A stretch of DNA of 64,000 nucleotides from Closterium sp. Naga37s-1 (Eukaryota; Streptophyta; Zygnematophyceae; Desmidiales; Closteriaceae), in contig CANJKZ010000955.1 in the NCBI GenBank assembly GCA_947471745.1, forward strand, positions 2,973,501-3,037,500, written 5' to 3'. Under the pieces are notes generated by a model, which saw nothing but the letters and a program-made list of their open reading frames with translations, had not been told where the DNA came from and made no database searches. Below are positions 11,560 through 20,579 of the stretch, piece after piece. Made by a program: the position numbers and the translations under genes. The number at the start of each line of letters is the position of its first letter. The stretch's first letter is position 1.

Positions 11560-11930
11560 CGGTTTTCTGCCCGTCGCGCCGCCCTGGGGGCAGCGCGGTG
11601 CCCTGTTCTGCCCGTCGTGCGCCCCGTGGCGCGCGGCGGTGCCCTGCCCGTCGCGCGCCCTGGGGCGTGCGACGGTTTCGTCGCCCGTCGCGGCGCCCCG
11701 GGGGCTCGTGCGCGGCCCTCCCGTCACCCGTCGTGGCGCCATCGGGGGCCCGCGCGCCCCCCCCCTTCCGTCGCCCGACGTGGCGCCCTCGGGGGCCCGC
11801 GCGCGGCCCCCTCCCATCGCCCATCGAGGTGCCCTCGGGGGCCAGCGCGCGGCCCCCTCCTGACGCCCGTTGTGGCGCCCTCGGGGGCCCGCGCGGCTCC
11901 CACCCCAGTCGCCCGCACTGCCCTTTCTGC
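11560..11930 (+). repeat. Leader minisatellite, second unit of the array
   Basis: Same type of GGCGCCCTCGGGGGCC units as in the first unit but with fewer copies, so the two leaders have diverged in length. Confidence 0.8.
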
Positions 11931-12620
11931 AGCCCACGTGCCGCCCCTGCAGCCCGCGAGCCGCCCCTCGCCGCCTCCTGTCCTCGTGCACCTTTTCGGT
12001 GGCGGGTCTGGGGGTGGCGGGTATGTGCACTGTCCTCCTCCTCCTCCTCCTCTGTCTCCCACTGCTGCAGCTGCCGCTGAGGGGGGTGGGTGTGTGGGAG
12101 ACGAAGGAGTGGTACTAGGGGGGTGTGTCGTGGGAGTGAAACTAGGGGTGCAGCAGGGGGTGTGTGAAAGGGGGGTGAGACAGTTAGAGGGAGGTTGGGC
12201 GGAGGCAGCCGTTGTGTCGCCAGCAGCGCCAGTAGTCCGGAGGCTACAATCTCCGGTAGCCCAGCGAGCTTGCTGCGCCAGTCGCCCGTGGGTCCGTTGC
12301 TCCTGCCGCTCAGAGTTAGCCGCGGAGCTAGTTACTCCAGTAGTCCGGAGGCTACAATCTTCGGTAGCCACAGTGCGCGCCGCTCCTGTTGCCCGTGTGT
12401 CTGTGACTTCACCCGTCGTCTCCTCTCTCCTCTCCTCTCACAGTCCCTCCTCCTCCTCACTTACCGTCTGTGACTGCCTCTAGCTTTGCTTATATTTGTG
12501 AACTATAAACTGCTACTTCTTGTACTTGTGCTCAGAATGTGTGGTGACGTCGTGATCCACCCTGAGCTTGTTTTGCTTTGCTTGTTGTGCTGATTACACC
12601 CCACTTTGGCTATGGGGGGG

Positions 12621-12762
12621 TGTCAGAATGTTATACTTGTCTAGCCTGCAGTGGGGTACCCAATAGTGAGTACAGCCCAATTTAGGGTTTGCTATATGTA
12701 CTCAACTGCCTGCTAGTCAAATCCCTCTTCTCTGTTTCATTCATTCCTTCAATATTCTAACA
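12621..12762 (+). repeat. Short LTR e3 (142 bp)
   Basis: Almost identical to e1. Preceded by a polypurine tract TATGGGGGG and followed by the second copy of the CGGGC target duplication. Confidence 0.9.
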
Positions 12763-13013
12763 CGGGCCGGGCGACGGGCTAGGTACGGGCCAGGCGACGG
12801 GCTAGGTACGGTCCGGGCGCGAGCTAGGTACGGGCCGGCCGCAGGGCTAGGAACGGGCCGGGCGCGGGCGAGAGACGAGCCGAGCGCGGGGCTAGGAGCG
12901 GGCCGATCGCGAGCTAGGGACGGGCCGATCGCGGAGCTAGGGGCCGACGGGCCGCGAAGGCTAGGAGCGATGGGCCTATGGGGAGTACTCGCAGCGTAGC
13001 AGGTGGTGGGCCC
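12763..13013. repeat. GC-rich minisatellite (leader of element d), right part
   Basis: Continuation of 9464-9773 beyond the inserted array (units of CGGGCTAGGTACGGGCC type), becoming less regular towards the reverse GGGCCCACCA motif. Ends with GGCCC, the left target duplication of the next element. Confidence 0.82.
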
Positions 13014-13155
13014 TGTCAGAATATTATGTTACTCTAGTCTGCAGTGGGGTACTCTGTAGTGAGTACAACCCTGTTAGGGTTTTCTATATGTATCCCAATG
13101 CTTTCTAGTGCAATCATCCCTTTTCTCACTTATTCTTTCGTCAATTATTCTCACA
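13014..13155 (+). repeat. 5' LTR of element C (142 bp)
   Basis: TGTCAGAATATTATG ... TTATTCTCACA with the core box TAGTCTGCAGTGGGGTAC. Confidence 0.9.
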
Positions 13156-13229
13156 TGGTATAGAGCAATATCGATCCTTCCAAGGGCCCACCACGTTCAC
13201 ACTGAAATTTTTCCTACCCTAGGCGCGCA

Positions 13230-13920
13230 TCGCGCCTGCCCTTAACGGCCCTTCGCGGCCCCTCGTAAGGCCCTTCGCGGCCCCTCATTAGGCCCCTTCG
13301 CGGCCCCTCGTAAGGCCCTTCGCGGCCCCTCGTTAGGCCCCTTCGCGGCCCCTCGTAAGGCCCCTTCGCGGCCCCTCGTATGGCCCCCTTCGCGGCCCCT
13401 CGTTAGGCCCCTTCGCGGCCCCCTCGTAAGGCCCCTTACGCGGCCCCCTCGTAAGGCCCCTTCGCGGCCCCTAGTGAGGCCCTTCGCGGCCCCGTCAGGC
13501 CCCGTTTGCGGCCCCGTCAGGCCCTGTTTGCGGCCCCGTCAGGCCCTGTTTGCGGCCCCGTTCGGCCCCGTCAGGCCCCGTAAGGCCCCGTCAGGCCCCG
13601 TTCGCGGCCCGTTAGGCCCCTTCGCGGCCCGCCCCGGCCCTTCCTCGGCCCCGTCCCGGCCCTGTCCCGGACCTGCCCCGACCCCGGCCCTGCCCCGAAC
13701 CTGTCGCGGCCCGTTAGGTCCGTCGCGGCCCCCCTTCGCGGCCCGTTAGGCCCCTTCGCGGCCCGCCCAGGCCCTTCCCCGGCCCCTTTCTCGGCCCGTT
13801 AGGCCCCGTCGCGGCTTGTCGCGGCCCCTTCGCGGCCCGTTAGGCCCCTTCGCGGCCCGCCCCGGCCCTTCCTCGGCCCCGTCCCGGCCCTGTCCCGGAC
13901 CTGCCCCGACCCAGGCCCCG
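13230..13920 (+). repeat. Leader minisatellite of element C
   Basis: Tandem units such as CCCCTTCGCGGCCCCTCGTA of about 22-26 bp, grading into CCCGGCCCTGTCCCGG-type units. Confidence 0.85.
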
Positions 13921-14220
13921 CCCTCATGCCGGTCGTGGCGCACCAGGGGCCCGTGCACCGCCCCCCCCCTTTTCCCGTCGCCTTACGTGGCGACCTGGGG
14001 GCGGCCGCGCGCGCACCCCCCCCCCCCCCCCCGCTCGCCACGCAAGGCGACGGGAGGGGCGACCTGGGGGGGCGTGCGTCGCCCCTTCTTCCGCCTGCTC
14101 TGGCGCCCTGGGAGGCCGCGCGTCGGCCCCCGTACTCCTCCCCCCCCCCCCCCCCCCCCCCCTCAGGTCGCCTCAACAGGCGACGGGAGGGGCGACCTGG
14201 GGGGGGGGGCACGCGTCGTA

Positions 14221-14440
14221 GCAGCCGCCCCTGGTGCATCCGCCCCTGGAGCAGCCGCCCCTGGTGCAGCCGCCCCTGGTGCAGCCGCCCCTGGAGCAGC
14301 CGCCCCTGGTGCAGCAGCCCCTGGAGCAGCCGCCCCTGGTGCAGCCGCCCCTGGTGCAGCCGCCCCTGGAGCAGCCGCCCCTGGTGCAGCCGCCCCTGGA
14401 GCAGCCGCCCCTGGTGCAGCCGCTCCTGGACCTCAGCAGC
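14221..14440 (+). repeat. 15-bp tandem repeat in element C
   Basis: Units GCAGCCGCCCCTGGT / GCAGCCGCCCCTGGA in near-perfect 15-bp period. Because the unit is a multiple of three, all frames stay open (for example an Ala-Ala-Ala-Pro-Gly repeat); I do not regard it as coding. Confidence 0.85.
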
Positions 14441-15193
14441 CGCCCCTGGCCCCTGGCCCCTGGAGCAGCCGCCCCTGGACCCCGTGCCGCCGCCCCTGGA
14501 CCCGGTGCCGCCGCCTCCCTGTGCTGCCCTGTGCGCCCCGCGCGCCCTGCAGCCCTGTGCGCCCCGCGCGCCCTGCTGCGGGTACAGCAGTGGGGGGGAG
14601 GGGATTTGCCATCCCCCTGCTGCGGTTGCGGCAGTGGGGGGAGGGGACCTGCAGCACCAGCCCCCCCCCCCCCCCCCCCCCCCCATCTCTCTGCTGCGGG
14701 TGCAGCAGTGGGGGAGGGTATGGGGGTGGCGGGTGTGGCCAACCCGCCAGCCCTGCTGCGCCCCGCGCGCCCTGCTGCCCTGTGCGCCCCGTGCGCCCTG
14801 CTGCCCTGTGCGCCCCGCGTGCCCTGCAGCCCTGTGCGCCCCGCGCGCCCTGCTGCCCTGCTGCCCTGTGCGCCCCGTGCGCCCTGCTGCCCTCTGCACG
14901 CGCCATGCACAGCACCCCCCCCCCCTTCTCCTCCATCCCCTGCTGCAGGTGCAGCAGTGGGGGAGGGTATGGGGGTGGCGGGTGCGTGGCATCCCCTGCT
15001 CCTCCTCCTACTCCGTCTCCCACTACTGCAGCTGCCGCTGAGGGGGGTGGGTGTGTGTGAGTCGACGGAGTGGTGCTAGGGGGTGGAGTGTGAGTGAACC
15101 TAGGGGTGCAGCAGGGGGTGTGTGAATGGGGGGTGCGGCAGTAGAGGGAGGTTGGGTGGAGGTAGCCGTCGTGTTGCTAGCAGTGCCAGTAGT

Positions 15194-15316
15194 CCGGAGG
15201 TGCGCTTCCGGTAGCCCAGTGATGCCGCTGCGCCAGTCGCCCGTGGGTCCGTTGCTCCTGCCGCTCGTCTTAGCCGCGGAGCCAGTTACTCCTGTAGTCC
15301 GGAGGTGCGCCTCCGG
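15194..15316 (+). other. Paired hairpins in element C
   Basis: Two potential stem-loops: CCGGAGG ... CTTCCGG (15194-15211, with one G-T pair) and CCGGAGG ... CCTCCGG (15299-15316, perfect). They occupy the same place, before the 3' region, as the hairpin pairs of the array at 9774-12762, although loop sequences differ. Confidence 0.55.
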
Positions 15317-15574
15317 TAGCCACAGTGCGCGCCGCTCCTGTTGCCCGTGTGTCTGCAGCTTCCGCCGTTGCCTCCTCTCTCCTCTCCTATTAGTCCAGCC
15401 TCCTCCTCCTCACTTGCCCTCTGTGATAGCCTCTAGCTTTGCTTATTTATTGTGAACTTTAAACTGTTACTTCTTGTACTTGTGCTCAGAATGTGTGGTG
15501 ACATTGTGATCCACCCTGAGCTTGCTTTGCTTTGCTTGTTGTGCTGATCATACCCCACTTTGACTATGGGGGTG

Positions 15575-15716
15575 TGTCAGAATATTATGTTTCTCTAGTC
15601 TGCAGTGGGGTACTATGTAGTGAGTACAACCCTGTTAGGGTTTTCTATATGTATCCCAATGCTTTCTAGTGCAATCATCCCTTTTCTCACTTATTCTTTC
15701 GTCAAATATTCTCACA
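15575..15716 (+). repeat. 3' LTR of element C (142 bp)
   Basis: Same ends as the LTR at 13014. Followed by GGCCC and then the reverse leader and primer site of element d. Confidence 0.9.
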
Positions 15717-15742
15717 GGCCCAAGTAGCCTGCTCTGATTCCA

Positions 15743-15874
15743 TGTCAAAGTAACGAACGAGGATGAATGAACTATGAGACAGTTGGGTACAAGTACTAAC
15801 CCTAATTGGGTTGTACCCTTTATGGGCTACCCCACTATAGCCTACACAAATGTATAAGCTATAATGTTTTGACA
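15743..15874 (-). repeat. LTR d (132 bp), reverse orientation
   Basis: On the minus strand TGTCAAAACATTATAGC ... TTACTTTGACA, followed by primer site TGGAATCAGAGC. A 132-bp copy lies at 57295-57426 in the opposite orientation. Confidence 0.88.
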
Positions 15875-16209
15875 CCTAATAAGACAACAATTATATAATT
15901 GTGCAAATATCAAAACATGGTCTAATGAAACAAGGAGAGGAAAAATACACCCCCTCTGAGATGGCATGGATTTACATGGAAATAAGCCCTAAACACCTTA
16001 TTTTAATGTGTTTAAAGTTGATCCTTTTAAATTTGCATGCCATTTAAAATTGGTATTTATTTTGTTCCGAGGTTTTTAAGATGTTCTCTTATTATTAGAA
16101 ACTTTGAATCCAGAAACTCTCTCCGATTAAAAAAATACAGCACACTTTGGTAGTTAAAATTGTGTGAATTTGGCTTGTGTTAGAATTATAAAGAGCAAGA
16201 TTTTTTTAA
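15875..16209. other. AT-rich non-coding block
   Basis: No gene seen. AT-rich sequence flanking LTR d and running to the MITE. Its reverse complement is found at 56960-57294 with high identity by eye, so it travels as part of a duplicated block. Confidence 0.7.
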
Positions 16210-16484
16210 GTTACATTCCGCTCAGGACATGTCACAAAAAAAAAGTGTCACAAATGTAATTGTGACTTTCGAAATCATATTTGTGACTAATTGTGTATGG
16301 CCGAAAGGCATGATTAGCAAGTTTCCAACTATTTCTGGTAAGACATCTGGCTAGTTCGTGACTGTTCTTGGTTCAAAGCATCAGAACTTGTCACAATTTT
16401 GCTATCGCTTATCACAATTAGTCATGAACATTGTTTTCGGGGTACTACAATTAGTCACAAATAATGTTTGTGACACTTTGTTTT
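16210..16484. mobile_element. MITE, one end missing (PIF/Harbinger-like)
   Basis: Starts after TAA with TTACATTCCGCTCAGGACAT and contains repeated TTTGTGAC / GTCACAAA motifs. It is the reverse complement of the MITE at 56657-56959, but its second terminal inverted repeat is absent: sequence changes to an LTR (TGTCAAAC) at 16485. A non-coding DNA transposon remnant. Confidence 0.75.
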
Positions 16485-16618
16485 TGTCAAACATATATTT
16501 ACTATAGTCGGTCTAGGCTGTAGTGGGGTAGTCTTTAGAGGGTACAACACTTATGTGTTTCCTACTTGTACCCTTCTCATTTCCTAATTCAATCATTCTT
16601 TCGTCTATCATTCTCACA
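16485..16618 (+). repeat. 5' LTR of family B copy B2 (134 bp)
   Basis: TGTCAAACATATATTTAC ... ATCATTCTCACA with core box GGCTGTAGTGGGGTAG. The primer site TGGTATAGAGC follows at once. Confidence 0.88.
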
Positions 16619-16689
16619 TGGTATAGAGCTAGTTTCGAGATTTTTTTTTAAGGGCCCACCACTGAAATTTCTCCCCTGCCTACTTGCCG

Positions 16690-17930
16690 CCCGCTTCGCA
16701 CCTTCCCTTCGAGGCCCGTCACGGCCCCTGCGCCCGCCCTTAGAGCCTGCGCCCGCCCCGTAAGGCCCCTTAAGGCCTCGTTAGGCCCCGTAAGGCCCCT
16801 TTAGGCCCCGTTTAGGGCGCGGATTAAGGCCCCGTAAGGCCCCGTCAGGCCCCGTTCGGCCCCGTTTAAGGCCCCGTTAGGCCCCGACAGGCCCCGTTAG
16901 AGGCCCCGTACGGCCCCGTCAGGCCCCGTTAGAGGCCCAGTACGGCCCCGTCAGGCCCCATTTGGCCCCGTTTAAGGCCCCGTAAGGCCCGTCAGGCCCC
17001 GTTATAGGCCCCGCAAGGCCCCGTTATCGGCCCCGTACGGCCCCGTTATAGGCCCCGTCAGGCCCCGTTATAGGCCCCGTTCGGCCCCGTCAATCCCCAT
17101 CTGGCCCCGTTTCAGGCCCCGTAAGGCCCGTCAGGCCCCGTTATAGGCCCCGTACGGCCCCGTACGGCCCCGTTATAGGCCCCGTCAGGCCCCGTTACAG
17201 GCCCCGCACGGCCCCGTTATAGGCCCCGTACGGCCCCGTTATAGGCCCCGTCAGGCCCCGTTATAGGCCCCGTTCGGCCCCGTTATAGGCCTCGTCAGGC
17301 CCCGTTATAGGCCCCGTTCGGCCCAGTCATGCCCCGGCCGGCCCTGCTGCGGCCCTGTCGCAGCTCTTCCCCGACGCTGCCCCGGCCCTGCTCCTGAACT
17401 GCCCCGGCCCTGCTTCTGCACTGCCCCGGCCCTGCCCCTGAACTGCCCCGGCCCTGGCCCGGCTCTGCCCAGGCCCTGCCTCGGCCCTGCCCCTGAACTA
17501 CCCCGGCCCTGCTTCTGCACTGCCCCGGCCCTGCTCCTGAAATGCCCCGGCTCTGCCCCGGCCCTGCCCCGGCCCTGCCCCGGCCCTGCCCCTGAACTGC
17601 CCCGGCCCTGGCCCGGCTCTGCCCTGGCCCTGCCCCGGCCCTGCTCCTGAACTGCCCCGGCCCTGCCCCGGCCCTGCTTCTGCACTGCCCCGGCCCTGCT
17701 CCTGAACTGCCCCGGCTCTGCCCCGGCCCTGCCCCGGCCCTGCCCCGGCCCTGCCCCTGAACTGCCCTGGCCCTGGCCCGGCTCTGCCCTAGCCCTGCCC
17801 CGGCCCTGCTCCTGAACTGCCCCGGCCCTGCCCCGGCCCTGCTCCTGAACTGCCCCGGCCCTGCCCCGGCCCTGCTCTTGGACTGCCCCTGCCCTACCCC
17901 GGCCCTGCCCCAGCCTCTCCCCTGGTAAGA
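16690..17930 (+). repeat. Leader minisatellites of copy B2
   Basis: Two successive arrays: GGCCCCGTTATAGGCCCCGT-type units (about 16740-17330) and CCCCGGCCCTGCTCCTGAACTG-type units (about 17330-17910). The sequence CCTGGTAAGAG at 17921-17931 closes the array and has a counterpart in B3. Confidence 0.87.
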
Positions 17931-18035
17931 GCGCCGCGCTGCCGAGCCACACCGCCCTGCCGAGCTGCGCCGCCCTACCTAGCCTGCTTAGTCGAGTTCC
18001 ACTACTGCTACTGCTAGCCTGCTGCTTCTCCTGTC

Positions 18036-19709
18036 ATGGCTAGTCTCAATGTTCTTACCTTTGATGCTGAGGGTCGGGCTGTTGACTTTGAGGTCTGGCT
18101 AGATGATCTGCAGCTTTTCCTACAGTGCGATAGCAAGGATGGCCTCTCACTGTTCGATCTCACTTCTGGCGCCTCTACTGCCCCTACTGCTGATGCTGAC
18201 AGTACTGTTCGCTCGCAGTGGCTCACGCGCGATGCTGCTGCCTGTCTTGCTGTGCGCAACCACCTGCCGTCTACTGAGCGCGCGCACTTTAGTCAGTACA
18301 AGAGTGCTAGGGCTCTGTACGACGCTGTAGTTGCACGCTACTCCTCCCCTGCCACTGCTGCCCTCAGCCGCCTCATGCTACCGTACCTTTTCCCTGACCT
18401 TGCTGCCTTTGCCACTGTCGCTGACCTAGTTGCTCACCTTCGCACTAGTGACGCCCGCTACCGCGCTGCCCTTCCCACTGAGTTCTGTGCCAAGAACCCC
18501 CCCCCCATGTACATCACCCTTTACTACCTAGTCACCCGCCTCCCTGACTCTCTTTCTTCAGTCAGGGACCACTTTCTCTCCCTTTGCCCCACCGAGCTGA
18601 CTGTCGACTTGCTAGAGGAGCGCCTTGCTGTAGCTGAGAAGAGTATCTTAGCTGTTGGTGCTTCTCGCGGTGACCGTCGCACCCCCTTCTTTGAGGGGTG
18701 TTCCCCTGTCCCCCTTCTCCCCTCTGTTGCCTCTGCTGCTGCTGTCGACCTCGTTGGCACTGAGGAGGTCGGCGCTGCGTCTGCCCCTAGTGGGCGACGC
18801 CGCACTGGCAAGGGCAAGGGAAGCAGGGGTGGTGGTGGGGGCGGTGGAGGCAGCGGTGGAGGAGGTGGAGGAGGTGGAGGTGGTGGTGGGGGTGGTTCCG
18901 GGAGTGGGGGCGTAGGTGGCGGCAGTGGCGGCCGTGGCGGCGGTGGTGGAGGAGGTGGCGGCGGCGGCGGCGGTGGTGGAGGTAGCGGAGGAGGTGGTGC
19001 TGGTCGCGGTGCGGCTACGCAGCGTGGAGGCCTTGGTGGCAGCCAGCGTCCGCAGTAGCTGCGCACCCGTGAGACCCCGTCTGTTCAGCAGCTTCGTGAG
19101 TGGTACGCTGGACGTGGGAGGTCTGGGGGTGCAGGTCCCTGCGCGTACGTTCTTCGCACCGGCACTCGTAGTGGGGAGGTGTGTGGTCTCCCACACACCA
19201 CGCAGCGCTGCTTTGGCCGCTTGACTGACGCTTGGCGTACCCAGTTTCCTGACGCTGTTGATCTTCCTCGTTGGCATGATCTGCTTCTGCAGAATGTGCC
19301 TATCTTTGATCTAGATTTTGATGCTATCCTTGCTGCCATGTATGCTCTTGCTGATATTACTGAGGGTGACTGTTACCTGCGTGTCCCGCCCGACCCGGGC
19401 ACTGTGGCTGCTGCTCTAGGTGCTAGTGCGTCTGCTGCTCCAGGTGCTGGTACGTCTCCTCCCTCTGGTACTGCACCTACTGAGTCCTTTCACACCTTCA
19501 CACTTGACTCTGGTGCTTCGCGCTCTTTCTTTAGAGACAGCACCACGCTCACGCCGCTCCGTCAGCCTGTTGCGGTCTCCCTTGCTGACCCCTCCGGAGG
19601 ACCAGTCCTTGCACACTCCTCCACGGTTCTACCGTGTCCTGCGGCCCCGTCGGGCTTGCTGTCGGGACTCCACCTCCCCTCGTTCTCTACGAACTTGGTG
19701 AGTGGAGCT
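18036..19709 (+). pseudogene. Family B gag and start of protease (copy B2, left of insertion)
   Basis: ATG at 18036. The gag begins LTFDAEGRAVDFEVWLDDLQ, resembling the UBN2-type gag domain of plant Copia elements. It continues to a polyglycine tract (about 18810-19010), a Cys/His segment (about 19135-19205) and protease (LDSGASRSFF, about 19505-19535), then meets the family A LTR. Gag would build the particle and protease would cut the polyprotein. About one break apart from the insertion. Confidence 0.85.
19705..19709 (+). repeat. Target-site duplication GAGCT, left copy
   Basis: Five bases directly before the family A element, repeated at 26202-26206 directly after it. Confidence 0.9.
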
Positions 19710-20538
19710 TGTTATAGTCACAATAGGCTTGAATGTGCCTAAAACGAAAGATAGAGAGCACAGACGGATTTCTGCACAGCGGCTTCAAACGTTGATAGCG
19801 TTCTGCTCACAGCTGCAAATGACTTGATTCAAATTGGATCTGGAGCGTCTTCACGTCGTCTACAATTAGAAATTTAGATTGCACGATTTGATAAAGAATT
19901 GACGACACAGCGTCGGTTTGAACGAACGGTACTATGGCAGCCACTATAGTCTTAGAACACAAGATAGGAAGAGTTAGGAAGAGTTACGAGTTGGGAATGA
20001 CTCCCAGCTCCTACAAACCCCAAGAGCCGAGGTACAGTGATGTGGAACAGTGCCACACTGTCCCCAACCACGAAGGGTCTCGAAACTACCCTTCACTAGG
20101 GCCTACACCAAGTGAAATGTTACACTACACAAAGTAATGTAACTATCTTCAATATCTTGAGGTGTACCCTTTTGGCAGGCTTCGAAATCACTTGAGGCTT
20201 GACACCAAGGCTCGGGCTCTTCATCACAAACTCATCCTTGAGTTCTTGATGGGTCTGCTGCACACACCTGCGACACGCCGAACGTTCGACACAGGACAAA
20301 ATAGAAACCGCGCACGACAAAATAGAAACCGCGCGCGAGACACAAACGATCGCGTAACACGCGTCTAGCGATAACTCGCTATTGACTCGACACACACACT
20401 CGACATCATGACTCAACATTCACACACAATTATAAGCATGAAATATATATTATCCCATGCCCTCATACCATTCCATACACACACACATTCACGCACACGG
20501 ACAACAAGCCGAGTGCAAACCGTAGGGTTGCACCAACA
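19710..20538 (-). repeat. 3' LTR of the young family A element (829 bp)
   Basis: Reverse complement of TGTTGGTGC ... TATAACA. Ten bases longer than its partner through a short tandem repeat. Confidence 0.93.
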
Positions 20539-20579
20539 AACTCCCCCTCGGATTGTTGGCCTTAGGATATGTTGCTCTC

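Larger units (their letters stand above)
9774..12762 (+). mobile_element. Non-coding short-LTR retroelement array (three LTRs, two internal units)
   Basis: LTRs at 9774-9915, 11235-11388 and 12621-12762 enclose two internal units of about 1.3 and 1.2 kb with no gag or pol. Primer sites TGGAATCAGACC (9916) and TGGTATCAGAGC (11389) follow the first two LTRs. The second unit ends with the family B 3' region (TGTGATCCACCCTGAGC, then a G-rich tract before the LTR). The whole array is flanked by CGGGC (9769-9773 and 12763-12767), a perfect 5-bp target duplication. The outer LTRs differ at about 2 of 142 positions, so the array is fairly young. Best called a TRIM/LARD-like non-autonomous partner of family B. 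It looks structurally whole. Confidence 0.85.
13014..15716 (+). mobile_element. Non-coding short-LTR retroelement C
   Basis: LTRs 13014-13155 and 15575-15716 (both 142 bp, about 3 differences), primer site TGGTATAGAGC at 13156, leader with GGGCCCACCA, then about 2.2 kb of GC-rich repeats without gag or pol. The 3' end has TGTGATCCACCCTGAGC and a polypurine tract CTATGGGGGTG, as in the coding family B copies. The flanks are GGCCC on both sides (13009-13013 and 15717-15721), a perfect target duplication. Structurally whole and relatively young; it must depend on proteins from elsewhere. Confidence 0.88.
9464..15874 (-). mobile_element. 5' end of a reverse family B relative (element d) with nested insertions
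   Basis: Read on the minus strand: an LTR (15743-15874), a primer site TGGAATCAGAGC (15731-15742), a leader with the motif GGGCCCACCA, and then a GC-rich minisatellite reaching 9464. The leader is split by two insertions (9774-12762 and 13014-15716), each with its own 5-bp target duplication, and probably by B1 as well. No coding part of this element is in view. The leader assignment rests on the conserved LTR, primer site and GGGCCCACCA order seen in other copies. Confidence 0.65.

Noticed and set aside
14220-14530. Collagen/silk-like Ala-Pro-Gly protein gene
   Set aside because: A 15-bp repeat inside a non-coding LTR element; no start context, no flanking coding sequence, and several frames equally open.
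9915-15060. Many long open frames (Pro/Arg/Ala-rich) on both strands in leaders and passenger elements
   Set aside because: They track GC-rich tandem repeats, are open in several frames at once and show no domain; treated as composition artefacts.
16619-16629. Sequences such as TGGTATAGAGC as parts of tRNA genes
   Set aside because: They are short primer-binding sites directly after LTRs; no cloverleaf or other tRNA parts follow.
18524-19066. Proline-rich frame on the minus strand resembling an extensin
   Set aside because: It is the antisense of the polyglycine gag tract of copy B2.
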